Position numbers and translations under genes: made by a program. 64,000 nucleotides of DNA from Anabaenopsis elenkinii CCIBt3563 (GTDB taxonomy: Bacteria; Cyanobacteriota; Cyanobacteriia; Cyanobacteriales; Nostocaceae): positions 2,819,141 through 2,883,140 of the forward strand of contig NZ_CP063311.1 in the NCBI RefSeq assembly GCF_015245355.1, given 5' to 3'. A model generated the notes under the pieces. It had not been told where the DNA came from, did no database searches, and saw only the letters and a program-made list of their open reading frames with translations. Of this stretch, positions 55,262-63,655 are shown piece after piece. How positions within the stretch are numbered: the first letter of the stretch is position 1; every line of letters starts with the position of its first letter.

Positions 55262-56440
55262 GTGTTGGTAATGGAGTACAAAGCAGTTGTCAAAAAAGCG
55301 CAGTCAAAAGCCATAGATGAAGCTGTTCGCACGAGTCAGTTTGTTAGAAACAAGGTGCTTAGATACTGGATAGATAATCGCGGTATTGGCAAAAAAGAAT
55401 TGTACAAATACAACACTCAATTACGAGCAGAATATGAATTTGTGAGAGATTTGAGCAGTCACGCTTGTCAAGCGTCTGTTGAGAATGTAGAACGTGCTAT
55501 CAATAGATTTTTCGCTAACTGCAAGGCTAAAAAACCCGGAAACAAAGGGTATCCAAGATTTAAAAAGCATAATCGCTCTGTTGAATATAAACAACAATCT
55601 TGGAAGCTTCACCCCACAAAACGTCGTATTACCTTTACTGATAAAAAAGGTATTGGTGAACTCAAATTGTTGGGTAAGTGGGATATCCACACTTATCCTG
55701 TAGAGCTAATTAAGAGAGTTAGGATTGTTCGCCGTGCGGATGGATATTATGTTCAGTTCTGTGTGAAAGCAGATAATAAACAGGAAGCTCCATTAACTAC
55801 ATCTGAAATTGGTATCGATGTAGGGTTAGAGTATTTCTACTCTGATAGCAATGGCAATCATCAAGAAAACCCTAGATATTTACGTAAAGCTGAAAAAGAT
55901 ATCAAGCGAGTTCAGCGCAGTATTTACAAGAAAAAGAAAGGGTCATCTGGTAGAAAGAAAGCCAGTGGTGTTTATGCTCGCAAACATTTAAAAGTAACTC
56001 GACAAAGGAATGAACACGCCAAACGATTGGCGCGTAACTTATGCCTAGCTAACGCTAAGGTGGTCTTGGAAGATTTAAATGTTAGTGGGTTGGTGAGAAA
56101 CCACAAGCTTGCTAAGAGTATTTCTGATGCGTCTTGGTACAACTTTCGCCAGTGGCTCGAATACTTTGGAGAGAAATTTGGACGGGAAATAATCGCTGTT
56201 CCGCCTCATTTCACTAGCCAAGAATGCAGTAATTGTGGTGCAATAGTTTACAAATCACTTAGCACTAGAACTCATTCTTGCTTGCATTGTGGTCACATAG
56301 AACAACGTGATGTGAATGCAGCCAAAGTAATTTTAAGTCGTGCAAACGCTAGGGGTGGGCAACCCCAAAGTAACGCCAGTCGAGATGTTCCCTCTACTTC
56401 TGTTGGTCGTAAGACCTCTAAAGGCAAGGAACGTCAGTGA
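55262..56440 (+). CDS. tnpB: TnpB RNA-guided nuclease, IS605-type
   Basis: About 392 residues. The start is GTG 55262 (VLVMEYKAVVKK), 8 nt after a perfect AAGGAGGTG; a longer frame to 55202 has no such site. RuvC-I GIDVGLEYF (Asp about 186), RuvC-II VLEDLNVSGL (Glu about 270), zinc finger CSNCGA..CLHCGH and RuvC-III QRDVNAAK (Asp about 348) are all present. The basic linker (YKKKKGSSGRKK) is usual. The tnpA partner is a remnant, so movement would need help in trans. The guide RNA would come from its 3' end. Confidence 0.9.
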   Translation: MLVMEYKAVVKKAQSKAIDEAVRTSQFVRNKVLRYWIDNRGIGKKELYKYNTQLRAEYEFVRDLSSHACQASVENVERAINRFFANCKAKKPGNKGYPRFKKHNRSVEYKQQSWKLHPTKRRITFTDKKGIGELKLLGKWDIHTYPVELIKRVRIVRRADGYYVQFCVKADNKQEAPLTTSEIGIDVGLEYFYSDSNGNHQENPRYLRKAEKDIKRVQRSIYKKKKGSSGRKKASGVYARKHLKVTRQRNEHAKRLARNLCLANAKVVLEDLNVSGLVRNHKLAKSISDASWYNFRQWLEYFGEKFGREIIAVPPHFTSQECSNCGAIVYKSLSTRTHSCLHCGHIEQRDVNAAKVILSRANARGGQPQSNASRDVPSTSVGRKTSKGKERQ

Positions 56441-56480
56441 CGCACCGAATCCCCTGCCTTCAGGCATGGGGAGTGTCAAC
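56441..56480 (+). ncRNA. Right-end hairpin of the IS605-type element, likely omega-RNA scaffold
   Basis: CCCCTGCCTTCAGGCATGGGG is a hairpin just after the tnpB stop, followed by AGTGTCAAC, the likely right end. In characterised elements the omega-RNA runs from within tnpB to this end and the guide is the flank. The flank here is the Rpn-family gene. Confidence 0.5.
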
Positions 56481-56571
56481 TGAATCAACTGGAGTCCCTA
56501 GGGGAAGCCCTCCTAGATTTTACTACCATGGCTGACCTAGAAGCTTGGTTAAATGGTACACATCAGGAAAA

Positions 56572-56936
56572 TTGACTTCTCCCCTGGATAGAATCACAGG
56601 GGATTCTAAACTGATGTTGCTACGCGGTCTGAAGACACGCTACGCAAAGTTTACGATATTATTGATTTAAAAATTTGAATAAATAATATCGTTGTGGCAC
56701 AGTCAAAATGCCCTACCCACCTCGGCTAAAAATAAATCTAGCTGTGTGGCTACTTAAGGAAAACATCTTTTGGGTTTTTCACCATATTTGTGGATGCTTT
56801 TTTATCCTAACTAATCAGAAATGCCCTGTCAATAAGTTTTTTGTAGTCAGGATACGACCGGGTAAATCCTGTTGAGTCGCTTTTCATCCCCTCGCTAAAG
56901 CGCAGGGGTTCTCACGCTCCCACTATATTTTGATAG
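56572..56936 (-). mobile_element. Non-autonomous IS200/IS605-type element, 365 bp, second copy
   Basis: Near-perfect inverted copy of 29762-30126 and of equal length. The left-end hairpin is at 56888-56912 and the right end TTGACTTCTCCCC at 56572. Its right end abuts the TGA of the Rpn-family tail. Confidence 0.82.
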
Positions 56937-57022
56937 ATACCACAAATTACTGGAGTTTGTAGGATGTTTCAGTAACTTAAAATAGAAATAGCTCAAGCAC
57001 GCCGGATGAGGAAGCAAGTAAA

Positions 57023-57511
57023 ATGGAAGCCAAATTACCACAGGTGTCCCCCAGCCTATATGATACTGATTACCATCTCTGGGTGCTGGAGACTGTTAAA
57101 CAACTGCACAATCGTGACTTTAACTCCGTTGACTGGGATAACTTAATTGATGAGGTATGGGATTTGAGTCGGCGGGAGAAAAAGAAACTCAAGAGTCTGT
57201 TAAGAAATTTATGGGAGCATTTACTTAAATTAACCTATTGGCAATCTGAAGTCGAGAGAAATCGTTTTCATTGGCAAGGGGAAATCCGTAATTTTCGCAA
57301 GCAAATTAAAGATGAGTTAGAAGATAGCCCCAGTTTAAAAAGTTATCTCCATGAAATTCTGTGGGAATGTTATCAAGATGCTACAGAAATAGTCAGTGAT
57401 AAGTCACAAGTACCTTTAAGTAGCTTTGCCAAAGCACCTATCGCCACACTAGAACAGGTTTTAGATGAAACCTGGTTACCCGAAACACTCAATATAAATA
57501 CACAAATCTAA
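57023..57511 (+). CDS. DUF29 family protein
   Basis: 162 residues, close paralogue of the gene at 47.6 kb: MEAKLPQVSPSLYDTDYHLW, DFNSVDWDNLIDEVWDLSRR, SLKSYLHEILWECYQDATEI. The C-terminus is 13 residues longer. It is followed by a MITE. Function unknown. Confidence 0.87.
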   Translation: MEAKLPQVSPSLYDTDYHLWVLETVKQLHNRDFNSVDWDNLIDEVWDLSRREKKKLKSLLRNLWEHLLKLTYWQSEVERNRFHWQGEIRNFRKQIKDELEDSPSLKSYLHEILWECYQDATEIVSDKSQVPLSSFAKAPIATLEQVLDETWLPETLNINTQI

Positions 57512-57528
57512 ATATCCAATTATCGAAA

Positions 57529-57661
57529 TATAGCAGGGGGCAGGGGGCAGGGAGCAGGGAGCAGGGAGCAGGGGGCAGGGGGCAGGGCGTAGCCTTGAAA
57601 CGGTTGAATTTCAATGGTTTTATCTTCTACTTATGTCCTAACCACCTTGGCGGTTGCTATA
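57529..57661 (+). mobile_element. MITE with TATAGCA/TGCTATA ends, full copy
   Basis: 133 bp. Ends TATAGCA and TGCTATA; GGGGCAG/GGGAGCAG heptamers fill 57535-57588; the rest matches the copies in hicA and in the Rpn-family gene. Confidence 0.83.
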
Positions 57662-57751
57662 TATGGTTTGCATAACCTAGGAAGAAAAGACATTTACCCA
57701 GCCACAGTTACAATGTTTCAACTATCCTCCTGTTTAGGAGGTGAGTAAAGA

Positions 57752-59125
57752 TTGTACAGAACAATTCCAATCAGAGCTAAATTCACTGATGAAGAAAAAG
57801 CTTTTTGGGTTGACCAATGCCAACACTCGAATAGCTTAATAAATTGTGCGATTTACTATACTCGTCAAAGTCATTACGCACGACTGGAAAGCATGGATAA
57901 TGCTTTGACAACTTATTGGTCTGGCGACGAATTGCGTAGTGGATGGAAAACTTATTATTGCCAAACAACTTACCCGGAATTAGATAAAACTCTTAAAGAT
58001 AATCCCCATTACAAAGGTTTAGCCGCACAAGCAGCACAACAAACCTTAAAACTAGTTGGTGAAGCAATAACCAGTTACAACCGATTGGTTAAAGCTTATT
58101 ACAACGGGGAGCTTGATAGACCCTCATTACCTAAGTATCGTAAAAAAGGAGGATTAGCCGCAGTAACATTCCCAAGGCAAGCACTTACTTTTAAAGATGG
58201 TTATTTCAAGCCATCAATAAGCAAAGAAACCAAACCAGAATTAATCACAGATATCAAGCTAACCTTGCCTGATTTTATTGATTCCGATTGGGTAAAGGAA
58301 GTAACAGTTCGTCCTTATTATGGTCTTTTCTGGATTGACTGGGTAATTGATGATGGTAAGCAACCAATTGAAAACAAACCACATCTTGATTACTCCCAAG
58401 CATGGGGATTTGACCACGGAGGGACTAATTGGTTAACAGGTGTTTCTACTCTTGGCAAAAGTTTAATCATTGATGGTAAGAAACTCAAATCAATGAATCA
58501 AGGTTATTGCCGTTTAGTTGCTAAATATAAGCAAGGTAAGTCTGATTTTTATTGGGATGCTAACCTTGACCGCATTCAACGCAAACGCAATAACCAGATG
58601 CGAGATGCCATTAACAAAGCAGCTAGATTCATTGTTAACAAATGCCTGAATGACCAGATAGGAAATATAGTTATTGGATGGAATCAAGGACAAAAAGTTA
58701 ATGCTAATTTAGGTAAGGCAAACAATCAAAACTTTGTCCCCATCCCCACAGGGAGATTGATTCAAAGATTAAAGGAATTGGCTAATGAATATGGAATTGT
58801 TGTGACATTAACGGAAGAGGCGTATACATCAAAAGCGTCTTACCTGGATGACGATAGCCTCTACAAGCATGGTGAAAAACCCGCAGGATGGAAACCGTCA
58901 GGTAAAAGGGTAAAACGTGGATTATACCAATCTGCCAAAGGATTATTAACCTCCGCAGATGCTCAAGCTGCAGCAAATATTTTAAGAAAAGTAACCACAC
59001 AGCTAGGTTTATGTTTAGCCGAGGTGGGTAGGGCATCTTTGACTGTGCCACAACGATATGACTTGTTTATTAGGTTAAATAAATCATATCGTAAACGTTG
59101 CGTAGCGTGTCTTCAGACCGCGTAG
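57752..59125 (+). CDS. tnpB: TnpB-family protein with rearranged catalytic site
   Basis: 457 residues from TTG 57752 (RTIPIRAKFTDEEKAF), 8 nt after AGGAGGTGA. RuvC-I is WGFDHGGTNWLTG (Asp about 220). Where other TnpBs have VVEDLN, this one has IVIGWNQGQK with no Glu; a Glu appears instead in LTEEAYTSKASYLD (about 354). No CxxC zinc finger is present, and RuvC-III is SADAQAAANILRK (Asp about 402). This fits the TnpB subgroup with a shifted Glu known from comparative studies. No tnpA is present. The 3' end shares sequence with the 365-bp elements. Confidence 0.85.
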   Translation: MYRTIPIRAKFTDEEKAFWVDQCQHSNSLINCAIYYTRQSHYARLESMDNALTTYWSGDELRSGWKTYYCQTTYPELDKTLKDNPHYKGLAAQAAQQTLKLVGEAITSYNRLVKAYYNGELDRPSLPKYRKKGGLAAVTFPRQALTFKDGYFKPSISKETKPELITDIKLTLPDFIDSDWVKEVTVRPYYGLFWIDWVIDDGKQPIENKPHLDYSQAWGFDHGGTNWLTGVSTLGKSLIIDGKKLKSMNQGYCRLVAKYKQGKSDFYWDANLDRIQRKRNNQMRDAINKAARFIVNKCLNDQIGNIVIGWNQGQKVNANLGKANNQNFVPIPTGRLIQRLKELANEYGIVVTLTEEAYTSKASYLDDDSLYKHGEKPAGWKPSGKRVKRGLYQSAKGLLTSADAQAAANILRKVTTQLGLCLAEVGRASLTVPQRYDLFIRLNKSYRKRCVACLQTA

Positions 59126-59172
59126 CAACATCAGTTTAGAATCCCTTGTGTTTCAACCAAGGGAGAAGTCAA
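59126..59172 (+). ncRNA. Right end and likely omega-RNA 3' part of the third tnpB element
   Basis: AGCAACATCAGTTTAGAATC, then CCTTGTGTTTCAACCAAGG as a hairpin and GAGAAGTCAA. It matches the right ends of both 365-bp elements, so all three may be moved by the same transposase. Confidence 0.5.
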
Positions 59173-59334
59173 CCCAGCAAATAGAAGTAATTTTACCAGA
59201 AGTCCAAAGGGCGATCGCCTCATTTAACCAGTGGCTAGGATCTCAGGTAAAGGTCAGATAAACAGATATCTGGGGAAAATTGTCTCAGATGAAAAATTTG
59301 CCTCTAACATAGGCATATAGCTGAAATCTTATCC
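59173..59334. other. Short non-coding stretch, possible gene remnant
   Basis: A frame reading QQIEVILPEVQRAIASFNQW then LGSQVKVR and TAA runs to 59262 with no start; it may be the tail of a gene cut by the element. I cannot name it. Confidence 0.3.
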
Positions 59335-59937
59335 ATGGATATGCTCAAACCTCTGCGCCTATTGACCCTAGCTGGTTGCTTGGGAATGTTCACTATAGCC
59401 ACCGGTATCCCCCTGCGTCTAGCCATAGCACTTCAACAAAATCCCCACCCCCAAGCTATCTTGATGCTTAGTGGGGACAGCAGCAGAGCCAAATTTACCC
59501 GAGAAATGGCTCAAGAATTCCCTGACCTTCCCATCTGGGTTTCCGTGGGCGACCCGGAAATCCGCCGCATCTTAGGTGACCTTCACCGCCAAAAGCTACA
59601 GGGAGGCGATCGCATCCAGTATGACAACAGGGCTACAGATACAGTTACTAATTTTACAACAATGGTTGCACCTTTGCAACAAAATAATATTCGCCACGTC
59701 TATCTCGTCACCTCAGACTACCATATGCGCCGCTCCCAGGCGATCGCCACTATTGTCTTTGGTAGTCAGGGAATCGCCTTTACTCCCGTCCCCGTCCCCT
59801 CCCAAAAATATCGGCGAGAAGCTCGACCCCGTATTGCTAGGGACATAGGGCGCTCAGTTCTGTGGTTAGTTACCGGACGCACCGGAGCCAGTTACAATCC
59901 CCGCTTGCAATCGGCGACAGGGAATAGCAGATCATAA
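59335..59937 (+). CDS. YdcF family (DUF218) envelope protein
   Basis: 200 residues. An N-terminal hydrophobic segment (LLTLAGCLGMFTIATGIPLR, about 8-27) anchors or exports it. AILMLSGDSSR, then RATDTVTNF, YLVTSDYHMRRSQAIA and TPVPVPSQ are the DUF218 pattern. The family includes SanA/YdcF/ElyC, linked to envelope and polysaccharide biogenesis; the reaction is not known. Location at the end of the polysaccharide locus fits. Confidence 0.83.
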   Translation: MDMLKPLRLLTLAGCLGMFTIATGIPLRLAIALQQNPHPQAILMLSGDSSRAKFTREMAQEFPDLPIWVSVGDPEIRRILGDLHRQKLQGGDRIQYDNRATDTVTNFTTMVAPLQQNNIRHVYLVTSDYHMRRSQAIATIVFGSQGIAFTPVPVPSQKYRREARPRIARDIGRSVLWLVTGRTGASYNPRLQSATGNSRS

Positions 59938-59970
59938 GTTTGTAAATTTACTAAGCAATATACGCCAAAT

Positions 59971-60016
59971 ATCCCCGACTCCTGGTAATGTACAATTGTT
60001 ACGAGAATTCGGGGAT
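59971..60016. repeat. Degenerate hairpin element, third copy
   Basis: Arms ATCCCCGACTCCTGGTAA and TTACGAGAATTCGGGGAT; a shorter loop than the copies at 50.9 and 53.1 kb. It follows the DUF218 gene and may end its transcript. Confidence 0.65.
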
Positions 60017-60033
60017 TTCATTATTAATGCTTA

Positions 60034-60408
60034 AAGGATGTTTGATAAGTCATGATTAGTGTATCAACTATTGTTTCACCCCACCCTCTCCTTGCAAGGG
60101 TAGGTTTTTAATATGATCTGTGAAGGCAAGACTAGGAAGACAAGGAAGGAAAGTGGACAAGGAAGATTTTATACGGACAATGGTCTTTTAAGGGACTATT
60201 TTTCTTACTAAAAATACAGACTTTGTACTGTTTTTCTCCCTTGTCACCTTGTCCACCTTGTCCACCTTGTCTTGTCCTTGTAAGGGGAGGGGACTGGATT
60301 TTATTGTTTCGGAGTGTCCCCCATTCCCTGCTCCGGTGTTCCGGTGTTCCGGTGTTCCGGTGTTCCCTAATATAAAAATTACCTGTTTAATACTTTCCAA
60401 ACATCCTC
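60034..60408 (+). mobile_element. MITE of the GAGGATGTTTG family carrying a nested repeat
   Basis: Ends AAGGATGTTTGATAAGT and ACTTTCCAAACATCCTC. It has the same nested segment as the 49.3-kb copy (about 60108-60283) and an octamer array of the reverse of GGAACACC (about 60330-60365). Confidence 0.83.
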
Positions 60409-60572
60409 TTAAAGCCTTTCCTCTGTCTGATCAAGTACACACCAATTTATTCTGTGTGTTCAGTGTGTTTCCTAAAACAGAAAAACTGTGTACCTCACGA
60501 CCATGGGAAATGCCATAGTTGGTAACAGATTTAATTTTAAAACTGTTTGATCACACTTCCACATACATAATT

Positions 60573-62549
60573 ATGCGAATAACATATTTTCTGCTTAGTG
60601 TTTTGAAAAAAACTGTTTTTATCAAAAATATTGCCCATTTTCTCAAGACTTCCTCAAGAACAAAAAAGCATCTGATTCTGTATTTCACTGACTCTCTACT
60701 ATTTTTATTGGCAATTTATATTGCATTTTCCATAGATTCCCAGAGTTTATTTCCTTTAGAACTGCTGGAGAAATATCTCCCTTATATTGTTCTGCTGATT
60801 CCCGGAAAAATCCTGTTATTTTCCCTACTGGGAATGTACAAAAATGTACTGAAATACAGTGAGTTTGCCTTTTTATACACAGCATTCAAATCAGTTATTC
60901 TGGGACAAGGAGGATTGATCATCCTAGATTTGATTTTCCGGGTCAATTTCCTACCCATCTCTGTTCAGATATTAGATACTCTAATCACACTAATTTTAAT
61001 AGTCAAAGTCAGACTCATAGCCCGATGGCTGTTATATGGTTTAAGTTCCCCCCTGAGATTAAAACCCCAATCTCTACTCAATGGCAATGTAGCAGATGGC
61101 AAGGGATACCTGGAACCAGTAATTATCTATGGAGCCGGACAAGCTGGATTTCAACTATCCCAAGCACTTGCTCAGGATAACAACTTTCAGATTATAGCCT
61201 TTGTGGACGACAATTCACAACTATGGAAACATGCGATTAATGGCATTCAGGTTTATAGCCCTGAGAAATTGGAATATCTAATTAACAAGTACCAGGTACA
61301 GCTTGTACTCCTAGCAATTCCATCAGCAACGCCCAAAAGAAAGCAAGAAATTGTTGCGGAACTTAAAGCTCTAGATATACAAGTCAAAACAGTACCCACC
61401 CTAGCAGAAATTATATCTGGTAAAATCTCCATTGCTCAAGTCCGGAAAATCAATATAGGGGATATTTTAGGACGTGAGGAAGTTCTACCAGATCCCAAGT
61501 TACTGCAAGTCAATATCACAAATAAATCTGTTTTAGTCACGGGTGCGGGTGGTTCTATTGGCTCAGAACTCTGTCGTCAAATTGCTCAACAACAACCCCG
61601 CCACCTAGTTCTATATGAATTAAATGAATTTGCACTATATAGCATTGAGATAGAGTTACGAGAAGCCTACCCTAATTTGTCTTGTTCTGCTTGTTTAGGC
61701 TCAGTAACTGATGCAGAACGTCTCAAACAGGTAATTACAGAATATGATGTCGCAACTGTATATCATGCTGCGGCTTACAAGCACGTTCCTTTAGTGGAAA
61801 TGAACCCAGCCCAAGGGGTGATTAACAACATTTACGGTACACTAGTAGCTACTCGCATCGCCAATGAGTGTAAAGTTGAGACTTTTGTATTGATTTCTAC
61901 CGATAAGGCTGTACGTCCCACCAGTGTGATGGGAACAACCAAACGAGTGGCTGAGTTGATTTTGCAAGCTTTATCAAAACATCCCGACACCTACACTCGT
62001 TTGATTATGGTGCGGTTTGGTAATGTGTTAAATAGTACTGGGTCAGTAGTACCCCGATTTCAACAACAAATTTTGCAGCGACAACCCATTACTATTACCC
62101 ATCCCGAAATTACTCGCTATTTTATGTCCATTCCCGAAGCTGCTCGCCTGGTAATTCAAGCGGGTGCTCTGGGGGAGGGGGGGGAGGTTTTCCTCTTGGA
62201 TATGGGGGAACCGGTGAAAATTTACGATCTGGCGGTGCAAATGGTGGAACTGAGTGGTCTAGTTTTAGGGAAGGATATTGAGATTAAGATCACAGGTTTA
62301 CGTCCAGGGGAGAAGCTCTATGAAGAGCTGTTGATTCAAGAAGATAATGTTAAAAAAACTATACACCCGAAAATTTATGCTGCCCAGGAAGCAATGATAC
62401 CTTGGACAAAGCTAGAGCCATATCTGCATCAGCTATTTTTAGCCGCCCAAGAAGAAGACAGAGATACTCTCTTATCGTTGCTGAAAGTGGTGGTTCCTGA
62501 ATATTGCCCTCCACAGTTATCATCGCAAGTGATGAGTAAATCTGCGTAG
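60573..62549 (+). CDS. FlaA1/CapD/WbpM-type nucleoside-diphosphate-sugar dehydratase, membrane-bound
   Basis: 658 residues from ATG 60573 (MRITYFLLSVLKK); a TTG at 60519 would add 18. Four N-terminal membrane helices (about 35-160) precede a first Rossmann domain (IYGAGQAGFQLSQAL) and the catalytic SDR domain (TGAGGSIGSELCRQI; AAYKHVPLVEMNP; STDKAVRPTSVMGTTKRVAE). The family makes UDP-4-keto-6-deoxy-HexNAc as the first step to QuiNAc, FucNAc or bacillosamine. With the WecA-like transferase and the reductase-like gene it forms a plausible initiation module. Confidence 0.92.
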   Translation: MRITYFLLSVLKKTVFIKNIAHFLKTSSRTKKHLILYFTDSLLFLLAIYIAFSIDSQSLFPLELLEKYLPYIVLLIPGKILLFSLLGMYKNVLKYSEFAFLYTAFKSVILGQGGLIILDLIFRVNFLPISVQILDTLITLILIVKVRLIARWLLYGLSSPLRLKPQSLLNGNVADGKGYLEPVIIYGAGQAGFQLSQALAQDNNFQIIAFVDDNSQLWKHAINGIQVYSPEKLEYLINKYQVQLVLLAIPSATPKRKQEIVAELKALDIQVKTVPTLAEIISGKISIAQVRKINIGDILGREEVLPDPKLLQVNITNKSVLVTGAGGSIGSELCRQIAQQQPRHLVLYELNEFALYSIEIELREAYPNLSCSACLGSVTDAERLKQVITEYDVATVYHAAAYKHVPLVEMNPAQGVINNIYGTLVATRIANECKVETFVLISTDKAVRPTSVMGTTKRVAELILQALSKHPDTYTRLIMVRFGNVLNSTGSVVPRFQQQILQRQPITITHPEITRYFMSIPEAARLVIQAGALGEGGEVFLLDMGEPVKIYDLAVQMVELSGLVLGKDIEIKITGLRPGEKLYEELLIQEDNVKKTIHPKIYAAQEAMIPWTKLEPYLHQLFLAAQEEDRDTLLSLLKVVVPEYCPPQLSSQVMSKSA

Positions 62550-62643
62550 GTTTCTACATGGTTTGATAGGTAAGGGGGCGATAGATTAATTTAATACTAC
62601 TGTTGAGGGAGCATCGCCCCTTGGTTCACAAAAAAATGGGGGG

Positions 62644-63123
62644 TTAGGTGCCGGTTAGCTCTTTCTGGTCTTGTCCTGGTAAGCTAATGGTAACTACTCT
62701 TCTCTTTTCTTCTTCGGCTTTAGGCATGGTGAGACATAAAACACCATTTCTAAAATCTGCTTGTACTTTATCGTTCTGAATGCGAGATGGTAGGGGTATT
62801 ATTCTTTGAAATTTGCCATAACGAAATTCTGAACGACGCATCCCTGTTTTTTCTTCTTTGATTTCAGATTTACGCTCACCGGTGACGGAAACTGTATCTG
62901 CTGCGACTTTAACATCTAAGTCCTGGGGTGAAATACCGGGAATTTCCATCCGCAGGGTGACTTGCTCCGGGGTTTCGTCAATTTCTGCTGGGGGTACAAA
63001 TGTTAAGCGATCGCTCAAGATATCCCCAGTTTCACCAGGTCCAGCAATTTGATCAAGGAGACGATTCATCTGTCTTTGCATGGTTTCTATTTCTCTAAAA
63101 GGTTCCCAGCGACTTAATACCAT
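62644..63123 (-). CDS. hspA: Hsp20/alpha-crystallin small heat-shock protein
   Basis: 159 residues from ATG 63123 (MVLSRWEPFREIETMQRQMN), the usual start of cyanobacterial Hsp20; five extra upstream codons are unlikely. The alpha-crystallin domain is EIDETPEQVTLRMEIPGISP to GVLCLTMPKAEEEKRR with PLPSRIQNDKVQADFRNGVL. It holds unfolding proteins as an ATP-independent chaperone. The C-terminal I-x-I/V motif is VVTISL. Heat-shock control is expected, but I see no clear regulatory element in the first bases. Confidence 0.92.
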   Translation of the reverse strand: MVLSRWEPFREIETMQRQMNRLLDQIAGPGETGDILSDRLTFVPPAEIDETPEQVTLRMEIPGISPQDLDVKVAADTVSVTGERKSEIKEEKTGMRRSEFRYGKFQRIIPLPSRIQNDKVQADFRNGVLCLTMPKAEEEKRRVVTISLPGQDQKELTGT

Positions 63124-63288
63124 AATTTTTAGCTCCAAATTACATGAGTGAGTGAGTCACACAGACTGATTGGGGATGTGAGCGCGGGGTAAAAAACAGT
63201 TTTCTAAAGACCAGAGGGAAAAGTTTCGGGTGCGTCTCCCATTCCCCAGGTAGGAACGCAGTCTAGAGGTTGAACCCCCTTGGTATCA

Positions 63289-63495
63289 TCAAGCTGTAAA
63301 TCCCTGTTCTTGAATGAGTCCCTTGGTAATTTCTGCCCGTTGCTGGTAAGATTCATGGTTACCGTGGGAGGCTTCCCCAATTAAGACCAAACGCGCATTA
63401 CCGGTTGAGGGGTGAGCGTACTGACGCACCCCATCGACTATGTTGGTGATAGTTGCATCAAGCATAGGAATTAATCGTGGGAAATTCTGGCTCAC
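63289..63495 (-). pseudogene. N-terminal fragment of an erythromycin-esterase-family protein
   Basis: 68 residues: [20 protein letters not shown] then [20 protein letters not shown] is the start of the EreA/B-like fold, with the conserved GEASHG and Arg. It stops at TGA after GFTA, where family members continue for about 350 residues. No remainder is seen downstream. Confidence 0.75.
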
Positions 63496-63655
63496 CGCGC
63501 GGTATAGGGTTTTACACCTGGTAGGTTTAGGCTGTAACTAAGTTCAGCTTAAATGTCTTGACTGCTAATTCCATCTGGCTCAGGTTGGATGATACTAGAT
63601 ATATGCTTCTTCCTCAGGGACGAGCTAGTTAGGAATCAGGTGCAAAATCACATCC
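63496..63655. other. Divergent intergenic region
   Basis: It must hold promoters for the esterase fragment and the aldolase gene. I see no convincing boxes. Confidence 0.4.

Larger units (their letters stand above)
54448..56575 (+). pseudogene. Rpn-family (DUF2887/DUF4351) gene broken by two elements
   Basis: Left part MKTDKLFYRIFLTQPGILAE to LPIVFLEAQ is the family N-terminus; the middle part IPYGDLEKKVQRLYLKDLLS to about 54950 continues after a MITE with loss of the intervening domain; LNQLESLGEALLDFTTMADL then EAWLNGTHQEN and TGA (56481-56575) is the DUF4351 tail. An IS605-like element lies between. Rpn proteins are PD-(D/E)XK nucleases linked to recombination. Not functional here. Confidence 0.82.
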
